A model generated the notes under the pieces. The model was not told where the DNA came from. It did not search any database and saw only the letters and a program-made list of their open reading frames with translations. From contig NZ_JACHIV010000001.1 of NCBI RefSeq assembly GCF_014203325.1, positions 3,225,501-3,289,500 of the forward strand: a stretch of DNA of 64,000 nucleotides, written 5' to 3'. Positions 53,979 to 62,560 of the stretch are shown here, one piece after another. Position numbers and translations under genes: made by a program. This stretch comes from Saccharopolyspora gloriosae (GTDB lineage: Bacteria; Actinomycetota; Actinomycetes; Mycobacteriales; Pseudonocardiaceae). Numbering within the stretch: the stretch's first letter is position 1; every line of letters begins with the position of its first letter.

Positions 53979-54634
53979 TCCGGGTACTGGTCGTCGAGGA
54001 CGACTTCCGCGTGGCGCAGGTGCACGCCGAGTTCACCGACCGGGTGCGCGGCTTCCGCACCGTCGGCATCGCGCACTCCGCGGCCGAAGCCCGCGACCTC
54101 CTGGCCGAGCACCGGCCGGAACTGGTCCTGCTGGACAACTACCTGCCGGACGGGCCGGGCATCGCGCTGCTCGCCGAACTGGACGTCGACGCCATCATGC
54201 TCACCGCCGCGTCCGACCCCGCGTCGGTGCGCGCCGCGCTCGCCGCCGGAGCGCTCAACTACCTGGTGAAACCGTTCACCGCCCACCAGCTGAAGGACCG
54301 GCTCACCGCCTACGCGCACTACCGGTCCCGGCTGCCCGCCACCGACGGCGCCGTCGACCAGGAGGAGATCGACCGGGCCATGCGGTCGCTGCGGGAAGGC
54401 GATCGGCCCGGTTCGCCCAAGGGCCAGTCCAGCATCACCACGAAGCTGATCACCGACGCGCTGCGCAGCGCCACCGCACCGAAATCCGCCTCCGAGGTCG
54501 CCGACGAGCTCGGCATCGCCCGCGCCACCGCGCAGCGCTACCTCGCCGGACTCGCCCAGGACGGCAAGGTGACCATGACGCTGCGATACGGAGCCAGCGG
54601 GAGACCTGAGCACCAGTACGAACTCGACGGCTGA
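53975..54634 (+). CDS. CitB/DcuR-type response regulator
   Basis: A 219-aa regulator with a canonical receiver (VVEDD, phospho-acceptor Asp at about 54 in LLDNYLPDG, Thr in MLTAAS, Lys in LVKPF) and a C-terminal winged helix (APKSASEVADELGIARATAQ, then RYLAGLAQDG). The domain type fits CitB/DctR partners of CitA kinases. It should activate the divergent CitMHS gene when citrate is present. Confidence 0.9.
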   Translation: MIRVLVVEDDFRVAQVHAEFTDRVRGFRTVGIAHSAAEARDLLAEHRPELVLLDNYLPDGPGIALLAELDVDAIMLTAASDPASVRAALAAGALNYLVKPFTAHQLKDRLTAYAHYRSRLPATDGAVDQEEIDRAMRSLREGDRPGSPKGQSSITTKLITDALRSATAPKSASEVADELGIARATAQRYLAGLAQDGKVTMTLRYGASGRPEHQYELDG

Positions 54635-54801
54635 CTCACCTCACGGCCGGGGCGCCCGAAGTGCGCGGGAATCGACTCGCTCAAGCCGGTGGCCGCTTCA
54701 GCGGTGTCGCCGCCGGCAGGACGACGATCGACAACGCCGCCCTCCTGGAACGCGACAAGATCGAAGGTGGCTGAGGTGCGCCCGTGCACGGCGACCGGCG
54801 G

Positions 54802-55338
54802 TCAGCTGCGGTGGTGCACCCCTGCGCCGGCGAGGTGGTAATCGCGCATCACGTGCAGCATCGCGTGCAACGAGAGGTCGCCGGGGCGGCGCAGGCGGGC
54901 CTTCTCGGACGCGCACAGCGCGGTCGCCGGATTCATGCCCAGCGCGCGCATCCAGCCGACGAAATCCGGGTGCGGCATCGTGCCCTCGGCGGCGTTCGGG
55001 CTCAGCTCCAGCACGGCCTCCAGCACCGGCAGCAGCATCCGGTTGAACGCCGCCTCGCCCTGCTCGAACAGGAGGTCTTCGCAGGCCTGGTGGAAGCGGT
55101 CGCGACTGATCTCCGCCCCGGCCCCGGCCACGAGCGCGATCTGCTCGAACAACCAGCACAGCGAATTGCGCAATCGGCTGGTGTCCATCGTGGACCCCGA
55201 TCGGAATTCGCGGACCACACGATCCGCCTCCGCCGCCCAGTCGCACCGTTGCAGCACGGCGTTTCCCGTCAGGCTCCGCACCGCGGCTCGCGGCTCGCAT
55301 CTGCGACTCATCACGACATGCACCATGACCCCCACCAT
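54802..55338 (-). CDS. Calerythrin-like protein with degenerate EF-hands
   Basis: A 178-aa protein that aligns with the intact calerythrin 4 kb away over its whole length. Helix landmarks are shared: LFEQIALVAG with MFEYLAVEAG, EDLLFEQGEAAFNRML with QKLIFEDGEEQFNRVL, and DFVGWMRALGM with EFASWLNAVGV. The calcium-binding loops are lost: the third loop reads SPNAAEGTMPHP instead of DKNNDGKIDATE, and the first and fourth lack acidic ligands. It is thus probably a calcium-blind relative. ATG at 55338 with AGGGGGAGAA; 39 bp after the DUF4239 gene on the same strand. Confidence 0.75.
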   Translation of the reverse strand: MVGVMVHVVMSRRCEPRAAVRSLTGNAVLQRCDWAAEADRVVREFRSGSTMDTSRLRNSLCWLFEQIALVAGAGAEISRDRFHQACEDLLFEQGEAAFNRMLLPVLEAVLELSPNAAEGTMPHPDFVGWMRALGMNPATALCASEKARLRRPGDLSLHAMLHVMRDYHLAGAGVHHRS

Positions 55339-55377
55339 TTCTCCCCCTGCATTCGGAACGAGGCTGCGACGCTCGAC

Positions 55378-56154
55378 TCATTCGGTCGCCGATGTACCTT
55401 CCGGCAGCGCTTCCAGGAATGTGCGGAAGGAATCAGGATCGACACCGAACGGTCCTTGCAATGGGTGCATCAGTTGCACCGAGAGGTAAATGGTGAATCC
55501 GAGGGTCAACGTCAGCAGCGCCATGGTCACCACGTTGGCCGGACGAGCGCTCAACCCGACCAGCAACGGAAACACGATCATGAGCACCGCGCCGAGGATG
55601 CTGCCCACGAGCAGCACCACGTTGAAGCTCTGGTCGTCGGTCGCCACGTCGACCCGTTCCCGGTGCCCCTCGTCGATCTGGCGCACGTCGGCGAGCACCT
55701 GCTCCCGCGCCGACTTCTGCACCTCGGTGTCGGCGAGCAGCGCGATCGCCTCCGCCCGCAACCCGACGAGCAGGCGGTCCGCCTCCGCGTCGCCGCGCCC
55801 CTGGCCCAGCGCCGCCCACTCGTGCTCGGCGACCCGGTGCGCGTACTGCTCGGCCAGCGAGCGGATCGACGCGGCCTGCTCCGCCGGAACCGCGCTGACC
55901 TGCCAATACGCATCGTTGAGCGCATTGACCTCTTGCTGCGCCGCCTTGTCGACGTCGTCGCCGTTCTGCCACGCGAACACGATGTAGAACGCCAGCAGCA
56001 CGGTGAACAGCGCGTTGAGCACGCCGCCCACGAAGGACTGCGAGTCGGAGTCGGAGCCGCCGGCGGCGACCGCTTCACGCCGGGCGCCCAGCAAGGTGAC
56101 CGCGGCGACGGCCGCGGTGAGCAACACCAGCACCAGAAGAATGAGGAAGATCAC
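55378..56154 (-). CDS. DUF4239 (bestrophin-like) membrane protein
   Basis: A 258-aa membrane protein: TM at ~1-22, second TM ~43-63 (ALFTVLLAFYIVFAWQNGD), a long helical extramembrane region rich in Glu, Ala and Arg, then two TMs at ~178-230 and a short C-terminal tail. The layout and the FYIVFAW segment match DUF4239, related to bestrophin-like channels. GTG start. It forms a two-gene unit with the calerythrin-like gene that follows it. Confidence 0.75.
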   Translation of the reverse strand: MIFLILLVLVLLTAAVAAVTLLGARREAVAAGGSDSDSQSFVGGVLNALFTVLLAFYIVFAWQNGDDVDKAAQQEVNALNDAYWQVSAVPAEQAASIRSLAEQYAHRVAEHEWAALGQGRGDAEADRLLVGLRAEAIALLADTEVQKSAREQVLADVRQIDEGHRERVDVATDDQSFNVVLLVGSILGAVLMIVFPLLVGLSARPANVVTMALLTLTLGFTIYLSVQLMHPLQGPFGVDPDSFRTFLEALPEGTSATE

Positions 56155-56585
56155 GAGAAGTCCGTTCCTGACGGCACGACCGGGCGAGGTCGATTTGTGC
56201 TGTGCGATGACCGGGACCGGGCCGCGCGAAATGGCGCGCCCGAAGGGGAACGAATCCGGAGTTCGGCTGCTATCTCCGGTCCGCCGCGAAGAACCCTACC
56301 CGCCACGCTGCGTTAAAAGGAGGAACTTTCCAAGCGTCAGGCGCAAAATTCACCGAATAGGGTGATCTTGAACGATTCCCGAAACGGATAACTCATCTCG
56401 ACCATTCCGCGCAGTTCGACAAAATTCCCACATCTCCGCTGGTCAGCAGGCCAATTAGGCCAATGTGGACTTTCCACGAAGAGCACTCGGGGTTCGAATT
56501 CGCAGTGCTACGGTTTTCCCGGCCGCCGATAAGGACCTGCCGTCTCCGGTCATTCCGCTGCTTTCCACGTGCCCGAGGGGGTGAG
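56155..56585. promoter_or_regulatory. Divergent promoter region
   Basis: A 431-bp gap, AT-richer than its surroundings between ~56330 and 56530, with a GGCC-AATTA-GGCC palindrome near 56450. No gene is seen; likely promoters for the DUF4239 and cell-surface genes. Confidence 0.35.
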
Positions 56586-57596
56586 ATGTTGCGGAAGCAA
56601 TCCATTCTGAACCGATGCGCCCCGCGCCGAGCGGCCGCACGGCGTTCCGCCGTGCTGTCGTGCTGCGGGCTGGCCCTGCTGATCCCGCTGCTGACGTCCG
56701 CGTACGTCCCGCCGCACCCGGGCGCTCCGGCGCCCGGAGAGCACGTCGGAGAGCACGAGAGCGGGTGGCCGATCGAGCACCCCTCGCTGTCGCTGCGCAC
56801 CGAGGTCGCGCCCGCCGTCGCGCGGCCCGGTGACCCGATCACGCAGACCGCCGTCGTCGGCAACACCGGCGACACCACGCTCGCCGGTGTCGTCGTGACC
56901 CTGGATTCCGGCCCCTGCCACGAAGTTCTCGGCCACCTCCGGCCCGGAGCGACGGAAACCGCCTCGTGCTCCGGTACGGCGCCCGCGCACGGCCGGGTGT
57001 CGGCGCGCGCGGTAGGCATGAGCCACGGCGGCCTGCCCGTCGTCGAGCGCGCCACCGCGGAGATCGCCGAATCACCGCCCGAGCCCGAACCGCCCGCACC
57101 GAAACGGCCCTCGGTCGCGCTGGAGATCCTGCCCGCGCGTGCCGGATCGGTGCCGGTGCCGGTGCGCAACACCTCGACCGTCCCGCTGCTGGGAGTCGAG
57201 GTCACCGGCGAGCCGCCCGCGTGCCGGCGCACGCTCGGCACGCTGGAACCGGGTCGCTCGGTCACCTACACCTGCCGGGCGGCTCCCGGCGAGACGGTGC
57301 GCCTCGCGGTCTCCGCCCGGTCGCTGGCGGGCGAGGTCACCGCCGCCGACGCACTGGTCGTGCCCCCGCTGCCCCCTGCGCCGCCTGCCGCCGAACCGTC
57401 CCCGCCCGCCGAACGGCCGCCACCGGCGGCGCGTCCGGTCCCGCCGCCGCTCGACGAGACCCGGGTGGAGCTCGCGGATTCCGGCGGGCCGCGCGAATCC
57501 CCCGCCCAGACCGCCGGATTCATCGCGGTCCTCGGCGTGCTCGTGATGATGGTCAGCGTCGGCGCGCTGTCGTCGGCGACCCGAGCGGGCCGGTGA
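56586..57596 (+). CDS. Cell-surface protein with repeat domains and Pro-rich stalk
   Basis: A 336-aa exported protein: basic N-terminus, hydrophobic signal (AVLSCCGLALLIPLLTSAY, about 22-40), and two tandem beta-sandwich modules of DUF11/CARDB character. Each module holds a G-N-T/N-T-S motif and paired Cys (GPCHEVLGHLRPGATETASC, then PPACRRTLGTLEPGRSVTYT). A Pro/Ala-rich stalk (~270-300) and a C-terminal TM (about 311-332) with a short basic tail follow. This is a wall-spanning anchored display protein. ATG at 56586 has GAGGGGG 3-4 nt before. Function unknown. Confidence 0.72.
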   Translation: MLRKQSILNRCAPRRAAARRSAVLSCCGLALLIPLLTSAYVPPHPGAPAPGEHVGEHESGWPIEHPSLSLRTEVAPAVARPGDPITQTAVVGNTGDTTLAGVVVTLDSGPCHEVLGHLRPGATETASCSGTAPAHGRVSARAVGMSHGGLPVVERATAEIAESPPEPEPPAPKRPSVALEILPARAGSVPVPVRNTSTVPLLGVEVTGEPPACRRTLGTLEPGRSVTYTCRAAPGETVRLAVSARSLAGEVTAADALVVPPLPPAPPAAEPSPPAERPPPAARPVPPPLDETRVELADSGGPRESPAQTAGFIAVLGVLVMMVSVGALSSATRAGR

Positions 57597-57702
57597 CCTA
57601 CGGCCCGGGACGCGGCGACGCGCTCGTCCCGGGTGCAACCCCGCCACTCCCCGATCGGGTGCCACCGGCGGGAATTCCCCCACACAGAACAGGAATCGCA
57701 CC

Positions 57703-58011
57703 ATGCGCTCGACCGCACGTCTACTGGTGGCCGCGACGGCCGCGATCCTGGCCGCCGGCTTCCCCGCGGCCACGGCGGCCGCCGCCTCCAGCGGCCAAGT
57801 CCTGATCTTCAGCACCGAGCTCGAACCGGTGACGACCTACGACACGCCGAACGGGTGCTACCGGGCCCCCCTCACCGCGCACGTGCTGATCAACGAGACG
57901 GACTCGCCCGTTCGCATCTACGGCGATCCGTTCTGCATGACGGCGTCCCTCGTCGTCGCCCCCGGCCACGGAGCGCACGTGCCCCCGGGCACCGGCAGCT
58001 TCCAGGCCTGA
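57703..58011 (+). CDS. Small secreted protein
   Basis: A 102-aa protein with a typical Sec signal peptide (MRSTARLLVAATAAILAAGF, cleavage after AAA, about 28). The mature ~74-aa domain has two Cys (NGCYRAP, DPFCMTAS). I recognise no family. AGGA precedes the ATG at about 8 nt. It lies between the surface-protein gene and the nucleotide-sugar dehydrogenase gene, 106 bp after the former. Confidence 0.65.
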   Translation: MRSTARLLVAATAAILAAGFPAATAAAASSGQVLIFSTELEPVTTYDTPNGCYRAPLTAHVLINETDSPVRIYGDPFCMTASLVVAPGHGAHVPPGTGSFQA

Positions 58012-58058
58012 CCCGACCGTCCCCGCAGGACCGGAACCAGCATCGGACGAGGAGTCGG

Positions 58059-59321
58059 ATGATGTCTGTTGATCTCGTGGTGGTCGGACTCGGCTACGTC
58101 GGCCTGCCGCTGGCGTCCGCCGCCTGCTCCGCAGGCGTGACCACGGTCGGGCTGGACGTGTCCGACGAGGTCGTGGCCGGGTTGAACGCGGGCCGGTCCC
58201 ACGTCGGGGACGTGCCGGAGGCGGCCGTGGCCGAGATGGTCGCCGCCGGGTTCACCGCGACCACCGACCCGGCGGTGCTGGCCACCGCGGACACCGTGGT
58301 GCTCTGCGTGCCCACCGGTCTGTCCGCCTCCGGCGATCCGGACCTGAGCGCCGTGCGGGCCGCGGCCGGGACCGTCGCCGCCCGGCTGCGCGCCGGAACC
58401 CTGGTGGTCCTGGAGTCCACCAGTCATCCCGGCACCACCGAGGAGGTCGTGCGGCCGATCCTCGAACGGGGCAGCGGACTGCGCGTCGGCGAGGACTTCC
58501 ACCTGGTGTACTCGCCGGAGCGGATCGATCCGGGCAACGAGCGGTTCTCGATGCACAACACCCCGAAAATCATCAGCGGTTGCACCCCGCTGTGCGCCAA
58601 GTACGGCGTCGCCTTCTACGGCCGGTTCGTCGAATCCCTCGTGGTCTCCCGAGGGACCAGGGAGGCCGAGATGGCGAAGCTCCTGGAGAACAGCTACCGG
58701 TACGTCAACATCGCGCTGGTGAACGAGGTCGCGCTGTTCTGCGACCGGATGGGCATCGACGTGTGGGACGTGCTGCACTGCGCGGGAACCAAGCCCTTCG
58801 GGTTCGCGCCGTTCCAGCCGGGCCCCGGCGTCGGCGGCCACTGCATTCCGATCGACCCGCGCTACCTGGAGAGCAAGGCGCGCAGCGCCGGGTTCACCTT
58901 CGACACGTTGTCGGCCGCTCGCGCCGTGAACGAACGCATGCCTTCGCACGTGGTGCTGCGGGCGGCCGCGCTGCTCGCCGAGCGGGGCGCGGCGCTCGCG
59001 GGTTCGCGGGTCCTGCTGCTGGGCGTGGCCTACAAGCCCGACGTCGCCGACACCCGCGAGTCGCCCGCGTACCCGATCGCCCGCGAACTGCTCGCCCGCG
59101 GCGCCCGCGTCTCGTTTCACGACCCGGAGGTCGCCGAGTTCGAAGTGGACGGTCGCCCGATCCGCAAGGAGCACCCGCTCCCGGAGGCGTTGGCAGACGC
59201 GGATCTCGTCGTCCTGCTGCAGGACCACTCCTGCTACGACCTCGTCGAGATCTCCAGCACTGGTCGCGCGCTGCTGGACACCCGAGGGAAGTCCGCCGGT
59301 GGCTCGGTGACGCTGCTCTGA
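58059..59321 (+). CDS. Nucleotide-sugar dehydrogenase (UDP-ManNAc/UDP-GlcNAc type)
   Basis: A 420-aa UDP-sugar dehydrogenase: NAD motif LVVVGLGYVGLPLASAA, STSHPGTTEEV, VYSPERIDPGN, EMAKLLENSYRYVNIALVNE, and the catalytic Cys in GPGVGGHCIPIDPRY. The IPIDPRY end of that motif fits the UDP-ManNAc/UDP-GlcNAc 6-dehydrogenase branch (WecC/TviB/WbpA-like) rather than UDP-glucose dehydrogenase. It would give a UDP-aminouronic acid for a surface glycan. ATG at 58059 has GAGGAG 4 nt upstream. No glycosyltransferase genes are nearby. Confidence 0.82.
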   Translation: MMSVDLVVVGLGYVGLPLASAACSAGVTTVGLDVSDEVVAGLNAGRSHVGDVPEAAVAEMVAAGFTATTDPAVLATADTVVLCVPTGLSASGDPDLSAVRAAAGTVAARLRAGTLVVLESTSHPGTTEEVVRPILERGSGLRVGEDFHLVYSPERIDPGNERFSMHNTPKIISGCTPLCAKYGVAFYGRFVESLVVSRGTREAEMAKLLENSYRYVNIALVNEVALFCDRMGIDVWDVLHCAGTKPFGFAPFQPGPGVGGHCIPIDPRYLESKARSAGFTFDTLSAARAVNERMPSHVVLRAAALLAERGAALAGSRVLLLGVAYKPDVADTRESPAYPIARELLARGARVSFHDPEVAEFEVDGRPIRKEHPLPEALADADLVVLLQDHSCYDLVEISSTGRALLDTRGKSAGGSVTLL

Positions 59322-59465
59322 CCCACCCCCGCCCCGGCGCGTCGGTGCACCCCGGCGCACCGGAACCGATCTTGCGCGAGGACTTCGGTCTCGCGCGGGC
59401 CGTCCGCTGCCGTCCGGTCGCGGGCGGAGCACCATTTCACCAACGAATCATCAAGGAGGATGGCC

Positions 59466-59999
59466 ATGACCGCGGCTATCGCTAACGACCGCCTGCGCAA
59501 GCGCTTCGCCAAGTGGGACTTGGACGGCAGTGGCCGTCTGGAGCGCTCGGACTTCGAGAAGGAAGCCGTGCAGATCGCCCAGGCCTTCGGCACGCAGGTC
59601 GACAGCGCCGAGGCCCAGTCGGTCCAGGACGCGCTCACCGGCATGTTCGAGTACCTGGCCGTCGAGGCCGGGACCACGGCCGGCGGTTCGCTCTCGGAGG
59701 ACGACTTCCTGCGCGTCACCCAGAAGCTGATCTTCGAGGACGGCGAGGAGCAGTTCAACCGCGTGCTCGGCCCGCTGGTGCGCAGCATCGTCGGCCTGTG
59801 CGACAAGAACAACGACGGCAAGATCGACGCGACGGAGTTCGCCTCCTGGCTCAACGCCGTCGGCGTCGACCACTCGCAGGCCGCGGAGGCGTTCGTCAAC
59901 GTGGACACCGACGCCAACGGTGAGCTCACCGTGGACGAGCTGCTCGCCGCCGTGCGCAACTTCCACTTCGGTCGGCTGGACGTCGAACTGCTGGGCTGA
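59466..59999 (+). CDS. Calerythrin, EF-hand calcium-binding protein
   Basis: A 177-aa EF-hand protein nearly identical in length and pattern to Saccharopolyspora erythraea calerythrin. Loops: DLDGSGRLERSD (18-29), DKNNDGKIDATE (113-124) and DTDANGELTVDE (147-158). The second site (AGTTAGGSLSED, 68-79) is degenerate, as in the known protein, so it binds three calcium ions. It ends HFGRLDVELLG. Calerythrin resembles sarcoplasmic calcium-binding proteins and probably buffers or senses cytosolic calcium. ATG at 59466 follows AAGGAGGA by 5 nt. A paralogue lacking the ligands lies at 54802-55338. Confidence 0.92.
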   Translation: MTAAIANDRLRKRFAKWDLDGSGRLERSDFEKEAVQIAQAFGTQVDSAEAQSVQDALTGMFEYLAVEAGTTAGGSLSEDDFLRVTQKLIFEDGEEQFNRVLGPLVRSIVGLCDKNNDGKIDATEFASWLNAVGVDHSQAAEAFVNVDTDANGELTVDELLAAVRNFHFGRLDVELLG

Positions 60000-60014
60000 T
60001 CCGCCCCCGGCGAA

Positions 60015-60057
60015 CGAACGGCCGGTGACCTTCCCCCAGAAGGTCACCGGCCGTTCG
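60015..60057. terminator. Bidirectional terminator
   Basis: A perfect 19-bp stem (60015-60033 with 60039-60057) and 5-nt loop between convergent genes, the strongest terminator in the window. Confidence 0.8.
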
Positions 60058-60069
60058 GCTGCGGCGGCG

Positions 60070-60486
60070 TCAGACGCGGACGGACGCCTGGTCGAAGGCG
60101 AGGGCCGTTTCCGGTTCCAGGCCGATCTCCTCGCCGGTGCACGGGATCGAGGTCCGCACGAGGATGTTGTAGTGGTTCGGGTAGTGGCAGGCGTCGAAGC
60201 CGAGCACGGTGCCCACCAGCCGGTCTCCGATCCGGAGCTCGTCGCCGCGGTCGAGCACCCCGGCGCTGCCGAACTCGGCGAAGCCGAGGAACCCGACCCG
60301 GTCGATGCGGGACCCGGTGGCGGTGTCGCCGTGGTCGGTGGTGACCAGCTCGTGCACCTCGCCCGCCCTGATGCAGCGGCTCAGGTGCGGTTCGAGGGAC
60401 ATGCCCCGGTCATCCCGGCGGTGCCGGAGCACCTTCACGACGGTGGCCCGCAGGCCCCGCTTGCGCCCGTCTTCGTGCGGGTTCAT
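60070..60486 (-). CDS. Unknown 138-aa protein
   Basis: A 138-aa protein with conserved-looking blocks: MNPHEDGRKRGLRATVVKVL, RAGEVHELVTTDHGD, GFLGFAEFGSAGVLDRGDEL and VLGFDACHYPNHYNILV. The His/Cys pattern in the last block could bind a metal or act in catalysis. I recall similar unnamed proteins in actinomycete clusters but cannot give a family number with confidence. ATG overlaps the stop of the Gfo/Idh gene (ATGA), so it is the last gene of a coupled operon. Confidence 0.6.
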   Translation of the reverse strand: MNPHEDGRKRGLRATVVKVLRHRRDDRGMSLEPHLSRCIRAGEVHELVTTDHGDTATGSRIDRVGFLGFAEFGSAGVLDRGDELRIGDRLVGTVLGFDACHYPNHYNILVRTSIPCTGEEIGLEPETALAFDQASVRV

Positions 60487-61442
60487 GACAGGCCCTCCCA
60501 TTCCGGTGCGGTGTCGAGGAATTCGGTGCGGTAGACCGCGTCGACCAGTTCCAGCGCGGCGAGCCCGCCGTCGGGCCGCCGGGCCGCGCCCGCGCCGCCC
60601 GCGTCGAGCACCGTCGCGAAGTCCTCCAAGATTCCGACGTACTCGTGCCACAGCGAGGCCTTGAACCCGCGGTGCCCGTGCAGCACGTCCGCGCGGTGCA
60701 CGGTGCCGTCGGCGCAGCGGACCTCGACGTCCTTGGTCTCGCCCGGGTGGGACCAGTCGAGTTCGACGACGGCGGGCACGCCGGTGGCGGACCGCAGTCC
60801 GAGCACGGCCTGCCGGTCGATCCCGTGCTCGTCCCTGACCACGGACACCCCGGTCGGTTCGACGTCGCCGAGGAACAACCGCACCAGGTCGAAGGCGTTC
60901 GGTCCGTTGTCGGCGACGCAGCCACCGCCGCAGCGGTCCGGGTCGAGGTACCAGGTGTCGCCGCCGATGTGCTCCTCGATGCGCTCCAGGTAGCGCACCA
61001 CCAGCGATTCGACCGGACCGCGCTCGCGCAGTTCGTCGACCAACCGCAGCACGTTGTCGTTGTAGCGGCGGTGGAACGCGGTGAACAGCGGGGTTCGCTC
61101 GGTGGCGAGTTCGGTGAGCGCGCGGGCCTCGTCCAGGTCGATGCCGAGGGGTTTCTCCACGCACACCGGCACTCCCGCCAGCAGCGCGTCGCGGCAGATC
61201 CGGGCGTGCACGTCGTTGGGCACCACGACGATCACGGCGTCCAGCGCGACGGTGGCGAGCAGGTCGCGGTGGTCGAGGAAACCGGGTACGTGCCCGCGGT
61301 GCACGGCCAGCGCCGAGCGGCGCACGTCGCACACGGCGACGAGTTCCCAACCGGGGAGCTCGTCGATCGCGGCCAGGTAGTACTTCGAGATCGTGCCGAG
61401 GCCGATCACGGCGACGCGGCGCGCGGTCTCCGGGTTCGTCAT
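60483..61442 (-). CDS. Gfo/Idh/MocA-family oxidoreductase
   Basis: A 319-aa NAD(P)-dependent oxidoreductase: Rossmann motif VAVIGLGTISKYYLAAI, VVVPNDVHARIC, the catalytic-lysine motif CVEKPLGIDLDEA (EKP) and the alpha/beta C-terminal domain (GGGCVADNGPNAFDLVRLFL, with the substrate-binding D/N/H region). Substrates are usually sugars, inositols or 2-hydroxyacid-type intermediates. Overlaps by 4 nt both its upstream and downstream neighbours. In this operon it could reduce or oxidise the product of the Ldh-type enzyme. Confidence 0.82.
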   Translation of the reverse strand: MTNPETARRVAVIGLGTISKYYLAAIDELPGWELVAVCDVRRSALAVHRGHVPGFLDHRDLLATVALDAVIVVVPNDVHARICRDALLAGVPVCVEKPLGIDLDEARALTELATERTPLFTAFHRRYNDNVLRLVDELRERGPVESLVVRYLERIEEHIGGDTWYLDPDRCGGGCVADNGPNAFDLVRLFLGDVEPTGVSVVRDEHGIDRQAVLGLRSATGVPAVVELDWSHPGETKDVEVRCADGTVHRADVLHGHRGFKASLWHEYVGILEDFATVLDAGGAGAARRPDGGLAALELVDAVYRTEFLDTAPEWEGLS

Positions 61443-62560
61443 CGCGCACCTCCGCCGGTGTCGGGCAGGCCGAGCTCGACCAGTTCCCGGTGCAGGCGCG
61501 GCCGCAGCGGCACCCCGTCCCGGCGACGGCGGGCGGCCAGTTCCGCCTCGTGCCAGCCGGGGTAGCGGACCGCGTCGCCGGAGGCGGCGGGCGGGCAGTC
61601 CAGCAGCGTGCCGAACAGGCTGCGCGCGTCGGCGGCGAACTCCCCTTCCGGGCGCAGCAGGTCCGGGGCTATCGCCAGCACGAAGTAGCCGATGTCGTCG
61701 TCGCGGCCGTGCGGTCCGCCGTCGCCGTGCAGCGCCTCCGGGGCAGGGCCGAGCCCGGCTCCCGGCAGCAGCGCGGACAGCAGTTCTACGACGAGGCCGA
61801 GCCCGAACCCCTTGTGGGAGCCGGTGTCCGGGTCGCCGCCGAGCCAGCGCAGGTGCGCGGTGCCCCGGTCGAACTCCGCCGGGTCGGTGACCGCGGCGCC
61901 GGTGTCGTCGGTCAGCCAGCCCGCCGGCACGCGCTCACCGCTGCTCGCCGCGACGCGCACCTTCCCGGTGGGTACGACGGTGGTGCTCATGTCGAGGACG
62001 AACGGGTGGTCGTCGAGGGCGGGAGCGGCGACGCTGAGCGGGTTGGTGCCCAGCATCGTCAGCGCGCCCAGCGGCGGGCGGGCGATGCGCTGGCCGCCGC
62101 AGTTGCTCGCGACGATCCCGATCATGCCGCGGTCGGCGACGCGGGCGGCGTGGAACCCGGCGCAGCCGAAGTGCGTGCCGCCCCGTACCGACACCATTCC
62201 GATGCCGTGCTCGGCGGCGCGTTCCGCGGCGGAGTCCGCGGCTTCGGCCGCGGCCCACAACCCGAGCGCGCGGCGGGCGTCCACGACGGCGCACGCGCCC
62301 AGGTCGGTCAGCGCGCGGAGCTGGGCGGCGGGATCGATCCGCCCGGACTTCAGCAACGGCAGGTACAACCGGGCGAGGTTGAACAGGCCGTGCGAGTCGA
62401 ATCCGCACAGATCGCCGTAGCACAGCGCGTCGGCCGCGAGGTGCGCTCGGCGATCAGGTATCCCGTGCTCGGCGAACACGCGCGCGGTGAACGCGTGCAG
62501 GTCCGCGTGGGACACCGTCGTTCGATCCCCGGAGTGTGCGATCTCCGGCAGCAGTGTCAT
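61439..62560 (-). CDS. Ldh/malate dehydrogenase-type (LDH2/YlbC) oxidoreductase
   Basis: A 373-aa member of the malate/L-lactate/ureidoglycolate dehydrogenase family (the NAD-binding family distinct from classical LDH). CYGDLCGFDSHGLFNLARLY carries the catalytic-His DSHG, and GMVSVRGGTHFGCAGFHAAR, LTMLGTNPLSVAAPA, FVLDMSTTVVPTGKV and GDPDTGSHKGFGLGLVVELL fit the rest. It oxidises a 2-hydroxyacid or reduces an imine/2-oxoacid (the family includes delta1-piperideine-2-carboxylate reductases). ATG overlaps the M20 peptidase stop (TGATG). Confidence 0.82.
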   Translation of the reverse strand: MTLLPEIAHSGDRTTVSHADLHAFTARVFAEHGIPDRRAHLAADALCYGDLCGFDSHGLFNLARLYLPLLKSGRIDPAAQLRALTDLGACAVVDARRALGLWAAAEAADSAAERAAEHGIGMVSVRGGTHFGCAGFHAARVADRGMIGIVASNCGGQRIARPPLGALTMLGTNPLSVAAPALDDHPFVLDMSTTVVPTGKVRVAASSGERVPAGWLTDDTGAAVTDPAEFDRGTAHLRWLGGDPDTGSHKGFGLGLVVELLSALLPGAGLGPAPEALHGDGGPHGRDDDIGYFVLAIAPDLLRPEGEFAADARSLFGTLLDCPPAASGDAVRYPGWHEAELAARRRRDGVPLRPRLHRELVELGLPDTGGGAR

